DNA of 64,000 nt from Poa pratensis (taxonomy: Eukaryota > Streptophyta > Magnoliopsida > Poales > Poaceae), in NCBI GenBank assembly GCA_947311845.1, contig CAMZMU010000063.1:117849414-117913413 (forward strand). The letters are read 5' to 3'. Positions 54,623 to 64,000 of the stretch are shown piece by piece (position 1 is the stretch's first letter; every line of letters begins with the position of its first letter). Both the position numbers and the translations under genes were made by a program. The notes below the pieces were generated by a model, which was given only the letters and a program-made list of their open reading frames with translations, did no database searches and was not told where the DNA came from.

Positions 54623-56850
54623 GGTCCTCCATCAGAGAGGTCGCTGTCACGTCGAGCAGGATACCGTGTCACCCAGGTAAACATGGAGAGAGCGCTTTCG
54701 AGGACGTTGTGTGCGAACAAGAGGGGATCAATGAGGCTGCGACGAAAAGTTTTCAGTATGAGGTGTGAGTTACGCGGGGTAGTTTTCGACTGGATGAAAT
54801 CCTTTAGTAAGGATAGCAGTGTACTTCCTCCTGTTATACACGGCCCATGCGTCTGCTTACACGACGCCCAGCGTACGAGGATAGTATGGACGTTCGAGTT
54901 GTACAAACATAAACACGAAAAAAGATAGAGCCAGGGTCCGATGATAGAAACCACGGTCGGCCCCGACTCGCCGTACAGTTGAGCAGGTAGACGTGTGACA
55001 TCAACCGTTGGACATGCGCCTTTCGTACATGGATGGAACCGCTGAAAGCAGGCGGGGTCTTTTACCAGAGGGGTCACGGTCCTCCCAAACATAACGCCGT
55101 GCCACCCAGGTAAACATGGAGAGAGCGCCTTCGAGGGCGTTGTATACTTACAGGAGAGGGTCAACGAGGCTATGACCGAGAGTTTTTGGTATGGCGTCCG
55201 AGTTAGTCGGGGTAGCTTCCGACTGGATGAAATCTTGTAGTAAGGGTAGCAGCGTACTTCCCACTGTTATACACGACCCAGGCGTCTGCTCATGCGACAT
55301 CCAAGACAGGGGGTGGTGGGGCTCGGCTCCCCGGGGTGTGACCATCGTCGAGGCCCGTTCTGTTTTACCTATTTCTTCGTACTTGCGATCTGTTTCCATC
55401 GCATCTGCTAGCTCTGCCTAGCAGGCCCAGGTAGCGTCGCCGCCTCTCTGGTCTATCCGCTTTAACACGTGCCGTGAAAGCCTGTTGACGGGGTCTTCCA
55501 TCAGAGGGGTTGTGGCCTCACGGTCCTCCATCAGAGGGGTTGCTGTCACATCGAGCAGGATGCCGCGTCACCCAGGCAAACATGGAGAGAGTGCTTTCGA
55601 GGACGTTGTGTGCGAACAGGAGGGGATCAATGAGGCTGCGACGGAAAGTTTTTAGTACGAAGTGTCAGTTACGCGGGGGTAGCTTCCGACTGGATGAACT
55701 CTTTTATTAAGCACGGTAGCGTACTTCCTCTTGTTATACACGGCCCAGGCGTCTGCTTACACGACACCCAGGGCACGGGGTGGTGGGGCTCGGCTCCCCG
55801 GGGTGTGAGCATCGGTGAGGCCCATTGTGCTTCGCCTGTTTCTTCGTACCCGCGGCCTGTTTCCATGACACCTGCTAGCTTTGCCTTTCAGTCTCAGCCA
55901 ACGCCACCACCTTTCTAGGTCGTCCACCTCAACACGTGTCGTGAAAGCCTTTTGACGGGCTCCTCCACCAGAGGGGTCGTAGTCCTATCAAACAGAGCAC
56001 CGGGACACCTGGGTAAACATGGAGAGAGCGCTCTCGACGACGTTGTGTGCGGATAGGAGAGGATCAATGAGGCTGCGACAGGGAGTTTTCAGTGTGAGGT
56101 GTGAGTTAAGCGGGGTAGGTCTCGACTGGATGAACCTTTTTACCAAGAATGGCAGCGTACTTCCTCCTGTTATAAACAGCTCAGCGTCTGCTTACGCGAC
56201 ACCCAGGACACTGGGTGGTGGGTGTCCTGGGTAGTGGGGCTCGGCTGTCCGGGGAGTGAGCATCGGCGAGTCACACTGTGGTTCACTTGTTTTTTTGTGT
56301 GCTCGCGACTTGTTTCCATCGCACCAGTTTGCTCTGCCGTGAAGGCCCAGTCAGTGCCACCGCCTCTCTGGCCTATCCGCCTCGATACGTGCCGTGAAAG
56401 CCTATTGACGGGGTCCTCCACCAGGGGGGTCGCAGTCCCGTCGAACAGAACGCCGGGTCACCTTGCTAGACACGGAGAGGACGCTCTCGAGGGCATTGCA
56501 TGCAAACGGGAGAGGGTCAGTGAGGTTGCGATAGAGAGTTTTCAGTGTGAGGTGCGAGCTAGGCGGGTTAATTCTCGATTGGATGGATTCTTTTACTAGG
56601 AATGGCGGGTGCTCCATCCTGTTATACACAACCCAGGCGCTTGTTTATACGGCACCCAGGACACGCGGCGGTGGACCCTGCTCTTCCGGGGAGTGCCGGG
56701 AGTGAGCATCAGCGAGGCCCGTTGTGCTTTACCTATTTCTTCATACCCGCGACCTGTTTTCATCGCACCTGCTATTTCTGCCCTGTAGGCCTAGCCAGCA
56801 CCACTGCCTCTCTGGCCTATCCGCCTCAAAAAGTGCCTCGCGCCCAAAAA
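54623..56850. repeat. Tandem array of ~435-465-bp units, right part
   Basis: Landmark copies at about 54670, 55107, 55572, 56008 and, degraded, 56465 give spacings of roughly 435, 465, 436 and 457 bases. Adjacent units differ at many positions, and the two unit types seen on the left side recur. The array ends just before the F-box gene, the last unit being the most divergent. Confidence 0.85.
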
Positions 56851-56969
56851 ACCTGCCGTCGAGGAAGCTTCGGGTTTTCCCTTTCTCGCCGCTGGTCGCA
56901 ATCGAGGGCGAGGCGTGAGGGCACCCGGGGAGCCTCGATCGATTCATCGTCATTCGTTCCAGTGCTGGG

Positions 56970-58975
56970 ATGACGCCGCTGATGCGCGCCCAGAAGGTCT
57001 TGCTGCCGCACGCGCAGGAATTCGCCCTGTCGAGCTGGTTCCCTCTCGCGCCGCCGGCTGAGATGGGGGACGAGCCGTCGAACAAGCACGTGCGGGTCGA
57101 GGTAGATCCCGACTTCTTCGACCTCCTCCCCGACGAGATGTTGTGCATAATCATCTCCTTCTTGCCCGTCAAGTGTGGTGTGCGGACCACTGTCCTTTCC
57201 AAGCGGTAGAGACCTCTATGGCGCTCCGTTCCCCTCGATCCCGTCGTCGATGATCATATGTGCCGCCTGGATCGTGACCGCCTCGTCGCTATCTCGCAGG
57301 TCCTTGCTGCGCACGGTGAGCCGGTCACGCGTGTTTCCATCCGAAGCTTCCGATTTCAACTGCTATGCTGTCGGTGCTAAGATCGACGAATGGTTCCAAT
57401 CCTCCGCCCTAAGTCGCCTCGACGAGCTCCATTTTGAGAGTGGACCACCGTTGTTCGGCTTGCCGGCTTCAGTGCTCTGGTGTTGCCCACGCTGCACCGT
57501 GCTAGGTTTGCTCGGTGCTCCGTTCCTCCGATGGAGGCTGGGTCCGCGCTTGTTTTCCCTCTTCTGAAGCATCTCGTGCTCTATGGCGTCCGCTCATCGG
57601 GCAGCTCCATTGAGCGCCTGCTCGGTGGTTGCACTGCGTTGGAGAGTCTACAGATTGGTGGACTCCAAGGATTGGATGGTTACCTCCGCATCATGTCGGC
57701 GACTCTCCGATCGATTAGCTTGTCTTGCTGGAGTTATGACAGGGTGGGTTTCCAGCTACGCGACCTGATTGTCGAGGAAGCGCCTTTGCTTGAGAGATTG
57801 AGTGTGTTTAGTCCAGACGGTTGGACATCGACCAGGGTCATTAATTCGCCAAAATTGACATTGCTGGGCTGCTCAAGTCAGTGTAACTCGAAGCTTGTCA
57901 TTGGATCCATAACGTTTCAGGTAAAATGGTTTTCTCGACGTATGTTTGACGCCTTTGTTGTTTTCCCGGCTTGCCGCTTGCATTTCCGCTGACGATGCTG
58001 GTGCATGCTCGGTGTGGTGCAGAAGATGATTCCCAATAGGCTGGCTACGGCTCTGCGCACGGTGAAGGTACTGGCGCTTTCCGTTGGCCCCAGCCTGGAT
58101 GCAGTCGTCGGCTTCCTTGTTTGTTCCCCGTGCACAGAGAAGCTATACATCGAGATGAACTTTCTTTTTTGATTCGGAGAAATAGCATAAGCATCTAGAG
58201 TAATGTTTATATTCCGACAAAATTATAGTATAGTGTTTATACGGGAAACAAACCTCCGAGTTGCATTCGTGCGAAAAGAAAGTTTGCATGGGCCGTAGCT
58301 AATGGCATTGTCTATCAGCCATCTTACGGCTGTGTTTCGTCTCAGGGATCGAAAGTTTCTGTTTTCTTGCTGTCATTTAGGCGCTGCTTTCCTCTTTATC
58401 CTCCGAGATAGGATTCACTTGGACATGCCACTCTGTTGAGTTTTGTCTGTTCTTGTGATACTCTATCTTTGGTGTCTTGTCCGGGTTTACATTGTCAATT
58501 TACTGTTTGCGAGGTATGCTTAGCGTAGATATAACTGGTCCTCGATTTGTTTTCTCTTACTCGGCTGCATTTTTCCTTGAGTGGCTGTTACACTTGGCTT
58601 GTTCCCTTGTTTCATAGGCACCGAGGGGGCCGACGACGAAAAACAAGCTGCAATACGACAGGAATAGTCCTATTGAATCCCTTGATCGCCATCTCAAAGA
58701 AGTTACTCTGAATGACTACCGAGGTACTCCACGTGAGGCTAGGTTTGCTTGCTAAGTTCTTTGTTCTGAACGCAAGTGTGCTGAAGCTAATGAGGATTAG
58801 CATTGATAAGGACCGGGGTGATCAGTGGCTTGTTCGTCAGCGCGGGAAGCTGCATCTACGGCAAAAGGCTTCTGCACAGGCTGAATTTCGCTTTAGAGAT
58901 ATAGGTATGAGCCTGATGAACTATGTTCATCTTTACACGACTTCTCGCTTGCCGATCCCTTTGCAGAAGCGTTGA
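56970..58975 (+). pseudogene. F-box/LRR/FBD gene, decayed
   Basis: The F-box at about 57105-57206 reads FFDLLPDEMLCIIISFLPVK, then LSKR, where a TAG (57207-57209) replaces the position normally occupied by the conserved Trp; the frame continues with RPLWRSVPLDP. Frameshifts occur near 57350 and 57490. Leucine-rich segments follow (HLVLYGVR, LESLQIGGL, LIVEEAPLLERL). A GT-AG intron starts at about 57920. The next exon encodes MIPNRLATALRTVKVLALSV, and after a ~470-base intron a final exon carries the FBD region (SLDRHLKEVTLNDYRG, KFFVLNASVLKLM, FRFRD). Such proteins are substrate adaptors of SCF ubiquitin ligases. A possible alternative start is the ATG at 57063. With a stop inside the F-box this copy is probably dead. 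Confidence 0.75.
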
Positions 58976-59520
58976 ATTGGAGGAGCTGGAATGTTTAATA
59001 TCAATTTGAACTTTGTGGGATTTTAAGAGGACTGTCATATTTGCCGTGTTAATTTTGATACACCTGCTTGAATAACCATGGTGGTTTTTGATTTAGTTTC
59101 TGTGGCGTATATCTAGTTTTGGGAAATTCTTATACAGGTGCGATGATGTCTCGTGTTTTGAGGTAGTCTTTCATCAACTTGGTTTATAGCACGTTTTCGT
59201 CGGATCCCTGTAGCCGGCGTGAACGTTGGCTTTAGCGAACCGCAGAGTGTACCGACCCGTGTGACCCATGGTTGCCTCGTGCGATTTCGTGATCCAATGT
59301 GAAGATGGCGCAATTCTCTAATCGTGTTTAAACTGTATGCGATGCCCGATGCATAGTCTACCTCCGTTTCATCTATTGAAGGTGAGAAACGAATCGCCAG
59401 CGGAGCCCTGAGCTTGTTGTTTTAAAGGGAGCATTGCTGCAAGTCAATCGACAGCGTATCGTTCTACAAGCCACCCCTGCACTACCAAGGTTACCATCGC
59501 TAACTTCGGTTGTTCGTCAC

Positions 59521-59924
59521 CATGGTCAGACAGAAGGTTACAACCTGCAAGAAGATGCCGCCGACGACATACGCCAAACAGGAAGCAGAGATGCGTAGGA
59601 AGGCCAGTGCCAAGGAGATATACGCAACAGTTTCGGACGATGAGGAGAGTGAACTGTCGGATACCGCCGATAGTGCGGCCGCCGAGCGCCAAGCTACGCT
59701 TGCGCTGGATTCCCCGCCGCTCGAACCATGGCGCACCGGGACAAGTTCGCCAGGCACTTGGTGGAGTACGCAAAGGAGGAACAGGATCGCCTCAGGAGTC
59801 GAGCAGTAGAATAGTGTGCGTCCAAGAGGCTCAAGCTGCTCAACGGCGCTAATGGAAAGGAAAATCAGATACTTGCTAAAGTGCCGCCAGAGGTGATCGT
59901 TATCTTCGATGATGAAGAATAGGG
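59521..59924 (+). pseudogene. Unrecognised small broken ORF
   Basis: The ATG at 59521 opens VRQKVTTCKKMPPTTYAKQE and an acidic serine stretch (SDDEESELSDTADSA). Near 59728 the sensible reading moves to another frame (DKFARHLVEYAKEEQDRLRS), meets a TAG, and continues KRLKLLNG...VIVIFDDEE before a TAG near 59922. The charged, coherent peptides on both sides of the breaks suggest a former gene or gene fragment. I do not recognise the family. Confidence 0.35.
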
Positions 59925-60860
59925 CAACAAGTTGCGTCGTGTCATAGCTTCTCTGTGGTTCCTATATGGTCATTCCATTTTCATCCAGCAGTGTGCTGCG
60001 ACTATTGTAAGATCTATGTGGTTGAAGAGTTTATCCATTTCGTGGCAATTCCAGTATATGTACTTGATTTTCCCTAATTGCCTATGATCGTGAATTTATA
60101 TTTGTTTGGCTATTTGATGTGTCCGGCCTACATAGACGGCCCGGCTTAATCTTAGTAACTTGTATTCTATTGATATGAGTGTTCTATATCAGAGAAATTC
60201 TACATTAGCTATTTTCCGTTTAGAACATCTCGGTAATACTAATATAGTTGTAAATATCCTTTAATAATTACAGTGGCAAGTGAACGGTACTCTCTCGCCT
60301 CGATTTTGAGCTGTTTACTGAAGGGACATGGTATATACAAAAGCCTATATCAAACGTCAGTGGAGTAGGTTTGGCATGATAAAATCTATCTCTTACAACG
60401 GCTGGTCTATTAGATCTGACAACTGTCTGGCATATCTTTTTTGGTCTCGATCGAAGGGTTCAAGTGATATCACCTATCGGCTTCTATTAGTATGCATTGA
60501 CAGGATGTACCCACGGGAGCGGCGTGCCGCCGCGCCAAGGCCTACTAGTAGATTACACATCAGCGACCAGTTCTACCTACAGGCAAAACAGTCCTGGGTG
60601 TTCTTTTTCTTTTTTTTTTCTTTTTATTAGGGAACGAGTGGGTGTTATTGATTTCGTCCGCAGAGCTTGGCATTTCCTAGTTCCGACACCGACATGTATA
60701 CTGCCCCAACATTTCAAAACTGTTGGTTGTACTGGGTTGTTGCTATATTTATATAGCGGGGCTACGGCCTATTTCGTCCTACATGTATACGCAGTACTGC
60801 AGCAGTATTAGCTGCTGCCAACAGCCAGATAATGTAATTAACCAACTAGACCCTATACTT
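59925..60860. other. Intergenic, no feature recognised
   Basis: AT-rich sequence with a T-run near 60600-60628. No ORF here resembles a known protein. Confidence 0.45.
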
Positions 60861-60864
60861 TACT

Positions 60865-61012
60865 CTCTCCTTCGGAGAATACATGACGTATGAATTTAAT
60901 CAAAAGATAAAGCTTTTAATAAGTTTAACCAAATATATAGAACAGAATATCGATAAATACAATATTGAATAAATAGATTATAAAAATATACCTTATTGTA
61001 CCTTTCTTTACA
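60865..61012. mobile_element. Degraded Stowaway-like MITE
   Basis: Starts CTCTCTCCTTCGGAGAATAC, close to the usual CTCCCTCCGT terminus, followed by AT-rich sequence with AAGTTTAACCAAATATATAG, typical of these MITEs. No clear right terminus. Confidence 0.35.
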
Positions 61013-61434
61013 AATGGTTGGCTTCAAGATAAACTTTCGCAATCAGTGAAGTTCTCTGGTTAGGAAGTACTAAAGGTTAATCTCAGGAATCTAGACAAAA
61101 AAGCTGAGATTTGCCTCTCAAATACTTGGGGATACCAAATGATAACAGAAGAACTGAAAATAGTGTTTGGAACCCAACAGTTGAGAAGAATGAGAAAAGA
61201 TTGGCTAATCTGCAAAGGAAAAATATTAGTTGGGAGAGGATAATGTTGATTAATGCCTCTCTCATCGGTATCCCTCTATATATGATGTCCTTTTACAAAA
61301 TGCAATTGGAATCAGAAAAAGAGTGGATATGTTTAGAGCTAGATTCATGTGGGATGAGGACAAAAACAAAAAGAAATACAACTTGGTGGGATGGCCAAAA
61401 GTCTGTTTGCCAAAGGATAATGGTGGTCTAGGAA
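61013..61434 (+). pseudogene. L1-type LINE reverse transcriptase fragment, part 1
   Basis: Plus-strand frames show LKYLGIPNDNRR, then RIMLINASLIGIPLYMMSFY and, after a frameshift, DMFRARFMWDEDKNKKKYNL and VGWPKVCLPKDNGGLGIL. These are the thumb-side and post-RT blocks of plant L1-like LINEs. The 5' part of the LINE is missing. The frame is broken at 61440 by the Copia insertion and continues at 63309. Confidence 0.8.
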
Positions 61435-61439
61435 TTCTT

Positions 61440-61562
61440 TGTTAGATGTGGATAGTCCCTTTTCTGTATATCCCATTGTATAAGGGGTTTCCTGCAATTA
61501 CCACACTTGTACATGTATTGGCCTTTGGCCCCCAGAGAATACTAGTTGCTCATTCGTCAACA
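61440..61562 (+). repeat. 5' LTR of the short-LTR Copia element
   Basis: Starts TGTTAGATGTGGATAG and ends CGTCAACA; near-copy of 63185-63308. Confidence 0.85.
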
Positions 61563-61574
61563 TGGTATCAGAGC
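61563..61574 (+). promoter_or_regulatory. Primer-binding site (initiator tRNA-Met) of the Copia element
   Basis: TGGTATCAGAGC immediately follows the 5' LTR. Confidence 0.85.
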
Positions 61575-61689
61575 ATACACACCCAAATAAACGAAGATTG
61601 GAGTAGTCAGGGGAACGACCAGAGAGATGCTCCATAGGTATACCACCCTGCAAAGGCAGCCGATGGCTGAATGTTGATGAGATAGGTGC

Positions 61690-63157
61690 ATGCCATGGCT
61701 CAGCCTGAATGGCAGCTTGCGATGGCTGAGGAGATTGCTACGCTTGAGCGCACTGGCACATGGGATCTGGTTTCCCCTCCTCCTGGTGTTCGTCCCATCA
61801 CGTGCAAGTGGGTCTATAAGATCAAGACTCGCTCTGATGGCTCTCTTGAGCGTTAAAAAAACTCGTCTTCTGGCTCGTGGCTTTCAGCAGGAGCAGGGAC
61901 GCGATTATGATGAGACATTCGCTCCTGTGGCCCATATGACCACTGTCCACACCCTTCTCGCTGTGGCTTCTGTTCGTCATGGGTCTGTGTCTCAGCTTGA
62001 CGTTCAGAACGCTTTTCTCAATGGTGAGTTGCGTGAGGAGGTTTATATGCAGCCACCACCAGGGTACTCTGTTCTTGATGGTATGGTCTGCCACCTTCGC
62101 GCCTGGTTTGAGCGTTTCGCCTCTGTGGTGACTACCGCTGGTTTCTCGCTTAGCGACCATGACACGGCGTTGTTTGTCCACAGCTCTCCTCGTGGTCGGA
62201 CTCTTCTCCTTCTATATGTGGATGACATGATCATCAGTGGTGACGACCCTGAGTATATTGCCTTTCCTAAGGCCCGCCTACGTGAGCAGTTCCTAATGTC
62301 TGATCTTGGTCCACTTCGCTACTTTCTCGGGATTGAGGTTTCTTCGATCTCTGATGGCTTCTTCATCTCCCAAGAAAAATATATTCAAGTTCTTCTTGCT
62401 CGTGCCACTCTTGGTGATGAGCGCACCGTTGTGACTCCTATGGAGCTCAACGTTCAGCTTCGTGCTACTGATGGTAATCCTCTCACTGATCCCACACGCT
62501 ATCGCCACTTGTTGGGAGCCTTGTCTATCTAGTTGTCACTCGTCCAGATATCTCATATCCTGTCCACATTCTGAGTCAGCTCGTTGCAGCTCCCACCTTT
62601 GTCCACTATAGTCACCTCCTCTGTGTTCTACGATATCTTCGTGGCACGATCTCTCACCGTCTTTCCTTTCCCCGCTCCAGCTCTCTCCAGCTCCAGGCCT
62701 ACTCTGATGCTACGTGGGCTAGTGATCCTTCTAATCGCCGCTCGGTGTCTGCTTACTGTGTCTTTCTTGGAGGTTCTCTCATTGCCTGGAAAACTAAGAA
62801 ACAGACAACAGTTTCCCGCTCGAGTGCAGAGGCTGAGTTACAAGCGATGGCTATGTTGACGGCTGAGGTGACCTGGTTACGATGGTTACTAGAGGATTTT
62901 GGTGTCTCTGCTGCTGCACTGACTCTTCTATTGTCAGATAGTACAGGTGCTATCAGCATTACCCGTGACCGGTGAAGCATGAGCTCACCAAGCACATCGG
63001 TGTGGATGCCTCCTTTGTGCGTGCTGCTGTGCAGGATCAGATTCTCGCTCTTCACTATGTGCCCTCTGAGTCAGTTGGCGATTTCTTCACGAAGGCACAG
63101 ACTCGAGCGCAGCATGGGTTCTTTCTCTCCAAACTCAGTGTTGTTGACCCACCATGA
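61690..63157 (+). pseudogene. Copia reverse transcriptase and RNase H, frameshifted
   Basis: Reverse transcriptase motifs are GVRPITCKWVYKIKTRSDGS (one frame), then ARGFQQEQGRDYDETFAPV, SQLDVQNAFLNGEL and the catalytic LLLYVDDMIISGD (about 62205). RNase H shows LQAYSDATWASDPSNRRS, WKTKKQTTVSRSSAEAEL and, near the end, LHYVPSESVGDFFTK. Frames change at a run of seven A near 61855, near 62525 and at a TGA near 62972. About a dozen expected residues between VCHLR and AWFERF are missing, a small internal deletion. Confidence 0.85.
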
Positions 63158-63184
63158 GTTTGAGAGGGGGGGGGGGGGGGGGGT

Positions 63185-63308
63185 TGTAGATGTGTATAGT
63201 CCCTTTTCTGTATATCCCCATTATATAAGGGGTTTCCTGCACTTTACCACACTTATACATGTATTGGCCTTTGGCCCCCAGGAAATACTAGTTGCTCATT
63301 CCTCAACA
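63185..63308 (+). repeat. 3' LTR of the short-LTR Copia element
   Basis: Starts TGTAGATGTGTATAG and ends CCTCAACA; differs from the 5' LTR at several positions. Confidence 0.85.
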
Positions 63309-63830
63309 TTCTTAACCTAAATATTATGAATATCTCACTTCTAGCAAAGTGGCTTTCGAAACTATTCAATCAAGAAGGGATGTGACAAGCTCTTCTTAAA
63401 AAAAATACCTTCACAGTTAAACTCTTAGTCAGACAGTCTCCAAACCTGGAGATTCACACTTTTGGAAGGGTTTGATGGGGGTTGAGCAATTATTCTGGAA
63501 ACATTGTATGATCAACATAGGAAATGGCAAGAGAACCAGGTCTTGTGAGGATGCCTGGTAGGTAATTCAAGCCTAGCTTGATAATTTGCCTAGACTTTAT
63601 GCCATTTCCCTTTATCACAATATTACAGTACATGAGGTCTTCTCTCAGGGGCTTCAGTCTCTAAAATTTAGAAGATCACATTGTAAGATTGCTGGGAAAG
63701 TCTGATTCAGAAATGTGAGGATGTTTCCCTGACAAATAGAGCTGCCAGACTAGAATTGTTGTTGTCTCCATCTTAGAATTTTCATGCAATAAAAGCTTCG
63801 CCTCTAAACGTTCATAAGAAACCATAAACA
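63309..63830 (+). pseudogene. L1-type LINE fragment, part 2
   Basis: Continues the LINE interrupted by the Copia insertion: NLNIMNISLLAKWLSKLFNQ, TIGNGKRTR, LPRLYAISLYHNITVHEVFS and LIQKCEDVSLT in decayed frames. The coding match fades after about 63740. Confidence 0.7.
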
Positions 63831-63900
63831 TACTGCATCAGTGCATCTTTTCAATTTCGGAAGTCCTATATAAGACTGGACATGAACTCTCGTCCAGGTA

Positions 63901-64000
63901 ACATCAAGGCTGATACATGATTCATCAGGCAGAAACTATAGATGCTGAATATATAAAAACTGTAGATACTGAATACATCAAGGCTGATACATTATTCATC
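63901..64000. repeat. Short direct repeat at the right edge
   Basis: ACATCAAGGCTGATACAT(G/T)ATTCATC occurs at 63901 and 63975 with a related spacer (ACTATAGATGCTGAATA / ACTGTAGATACTGAATA). It may continue outside the window. Confidence 0.6.

Larger units (their letters stand above)
61440..63308 (+). mobile_element. Internally deleted Copia retrotransposon with short LTRs
   Basis: LTRs of 123-124 bp (61440-61562 and 63185-63308; TGT...CAACA) are flanked by TTCTT (61435-61439, 63309-63313). A TGGTATCAGAGC primer site follows the first LTR at 61563, and a purine tract with 18 consecutive G (63166-63183) precedes the second. Only reverse transcriptase and RNase H remain; gag, protease and integrase are absent, so an internal deletion of several kilobases must have occurred. 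Confidence 0.9.

Overview
The window is plant nuclear DNA, most probably from a Pooideae grass. The evidence is intron-containing genes with GT-AG splice sites, GC-rich first exons, and a dense grass repertoire of nested transposons: BARE/Angela-like Copia LTRs beginning near 'GGAGATATGCC', a Tekay-like Gypsy chromovirus, CACTA, mariner, Stowaway-like MITEs, a Pack-MULE and an L1-type LINE. No bacterial features (operons, Shine-Dalgarno sites, CRISPR) are present.

Gene-bearing left part (1-14.8 kb). Four host genes look real. (1) The 3' part of an R2R3-MYB of the FOUR LIPS/MYB88/MYB124 type (+ strand, seven exons, stop at 2295). Its C-terminal region is expanded into about eight imperfect copies of a ~35-residue repeat. 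(2) A two-exon gene for a 213-residue protein of unknown function (5529-8926, +). Its 2.76-kb intron holds a fragment of an oligopeptide-transporter-like gene and MITE debris. (3) A small single-pass membrane protein gene (9536-10089, -), convergent with gene 2. (4) An intronless SAUR-like gene (14332-14748, +). A 1.3-kb Pack-MULE carrying a fragment of an MCTP (C2-domain) gene lies between genes 1 and 2. A ~0.67-kb tandem duplication lies upstream of gene 3, and one copy holds a TIR insertion.

Transposon part (15.75-56.85 kb). A 4.4-kb mariner-like element (15754-20138) has near-perfect TIRs, a TA target duplication and a DD39D transposase interrupted by one visible nonsense codon. It is followed by a strongly A-poor domain, split by a non-autonomous Gypsy element (20677-27789) that carries a Transposase_28-type ORF antisense to the element. 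Next comes a tandem array of ~435-465-bp units (29.68-30.76 kb, resuming at 54.62-56.85 kb). The array is split by nested insertions: array > solo Copia LTR (TSD GGTCC) > 22-kb CACTA (TSD AAA) > second solo Copia LTR (TSD CCACT) > Tekay-like Gypsy with 3.9-kb LTRs. The CACTA carries a decayed Ptta/En/Spm-plus-Ulp1-protease gene and no recognisable TNP2 transposase.

Right part (56.9-64 kb). A decayed F-box/LRR/FBD gene abuts the array. It is followed by an unrecognised small broken ORF and an L1-type LINE fragment, itself split by a 1.9-kb internally deleted Copia element (TSD TTCTT) that retains only reverse transcriptase and RNase H.

No clearly new biological system is demonstrated. The best candidates for follow-up are the split ~440-bp array with its open minus strand, the A-poor domain, the gene-capturing mariner and MULE elements, the TNP2-less Ulp1 CACTA, and the extra ORF upstream of gag in the Gypsy element.
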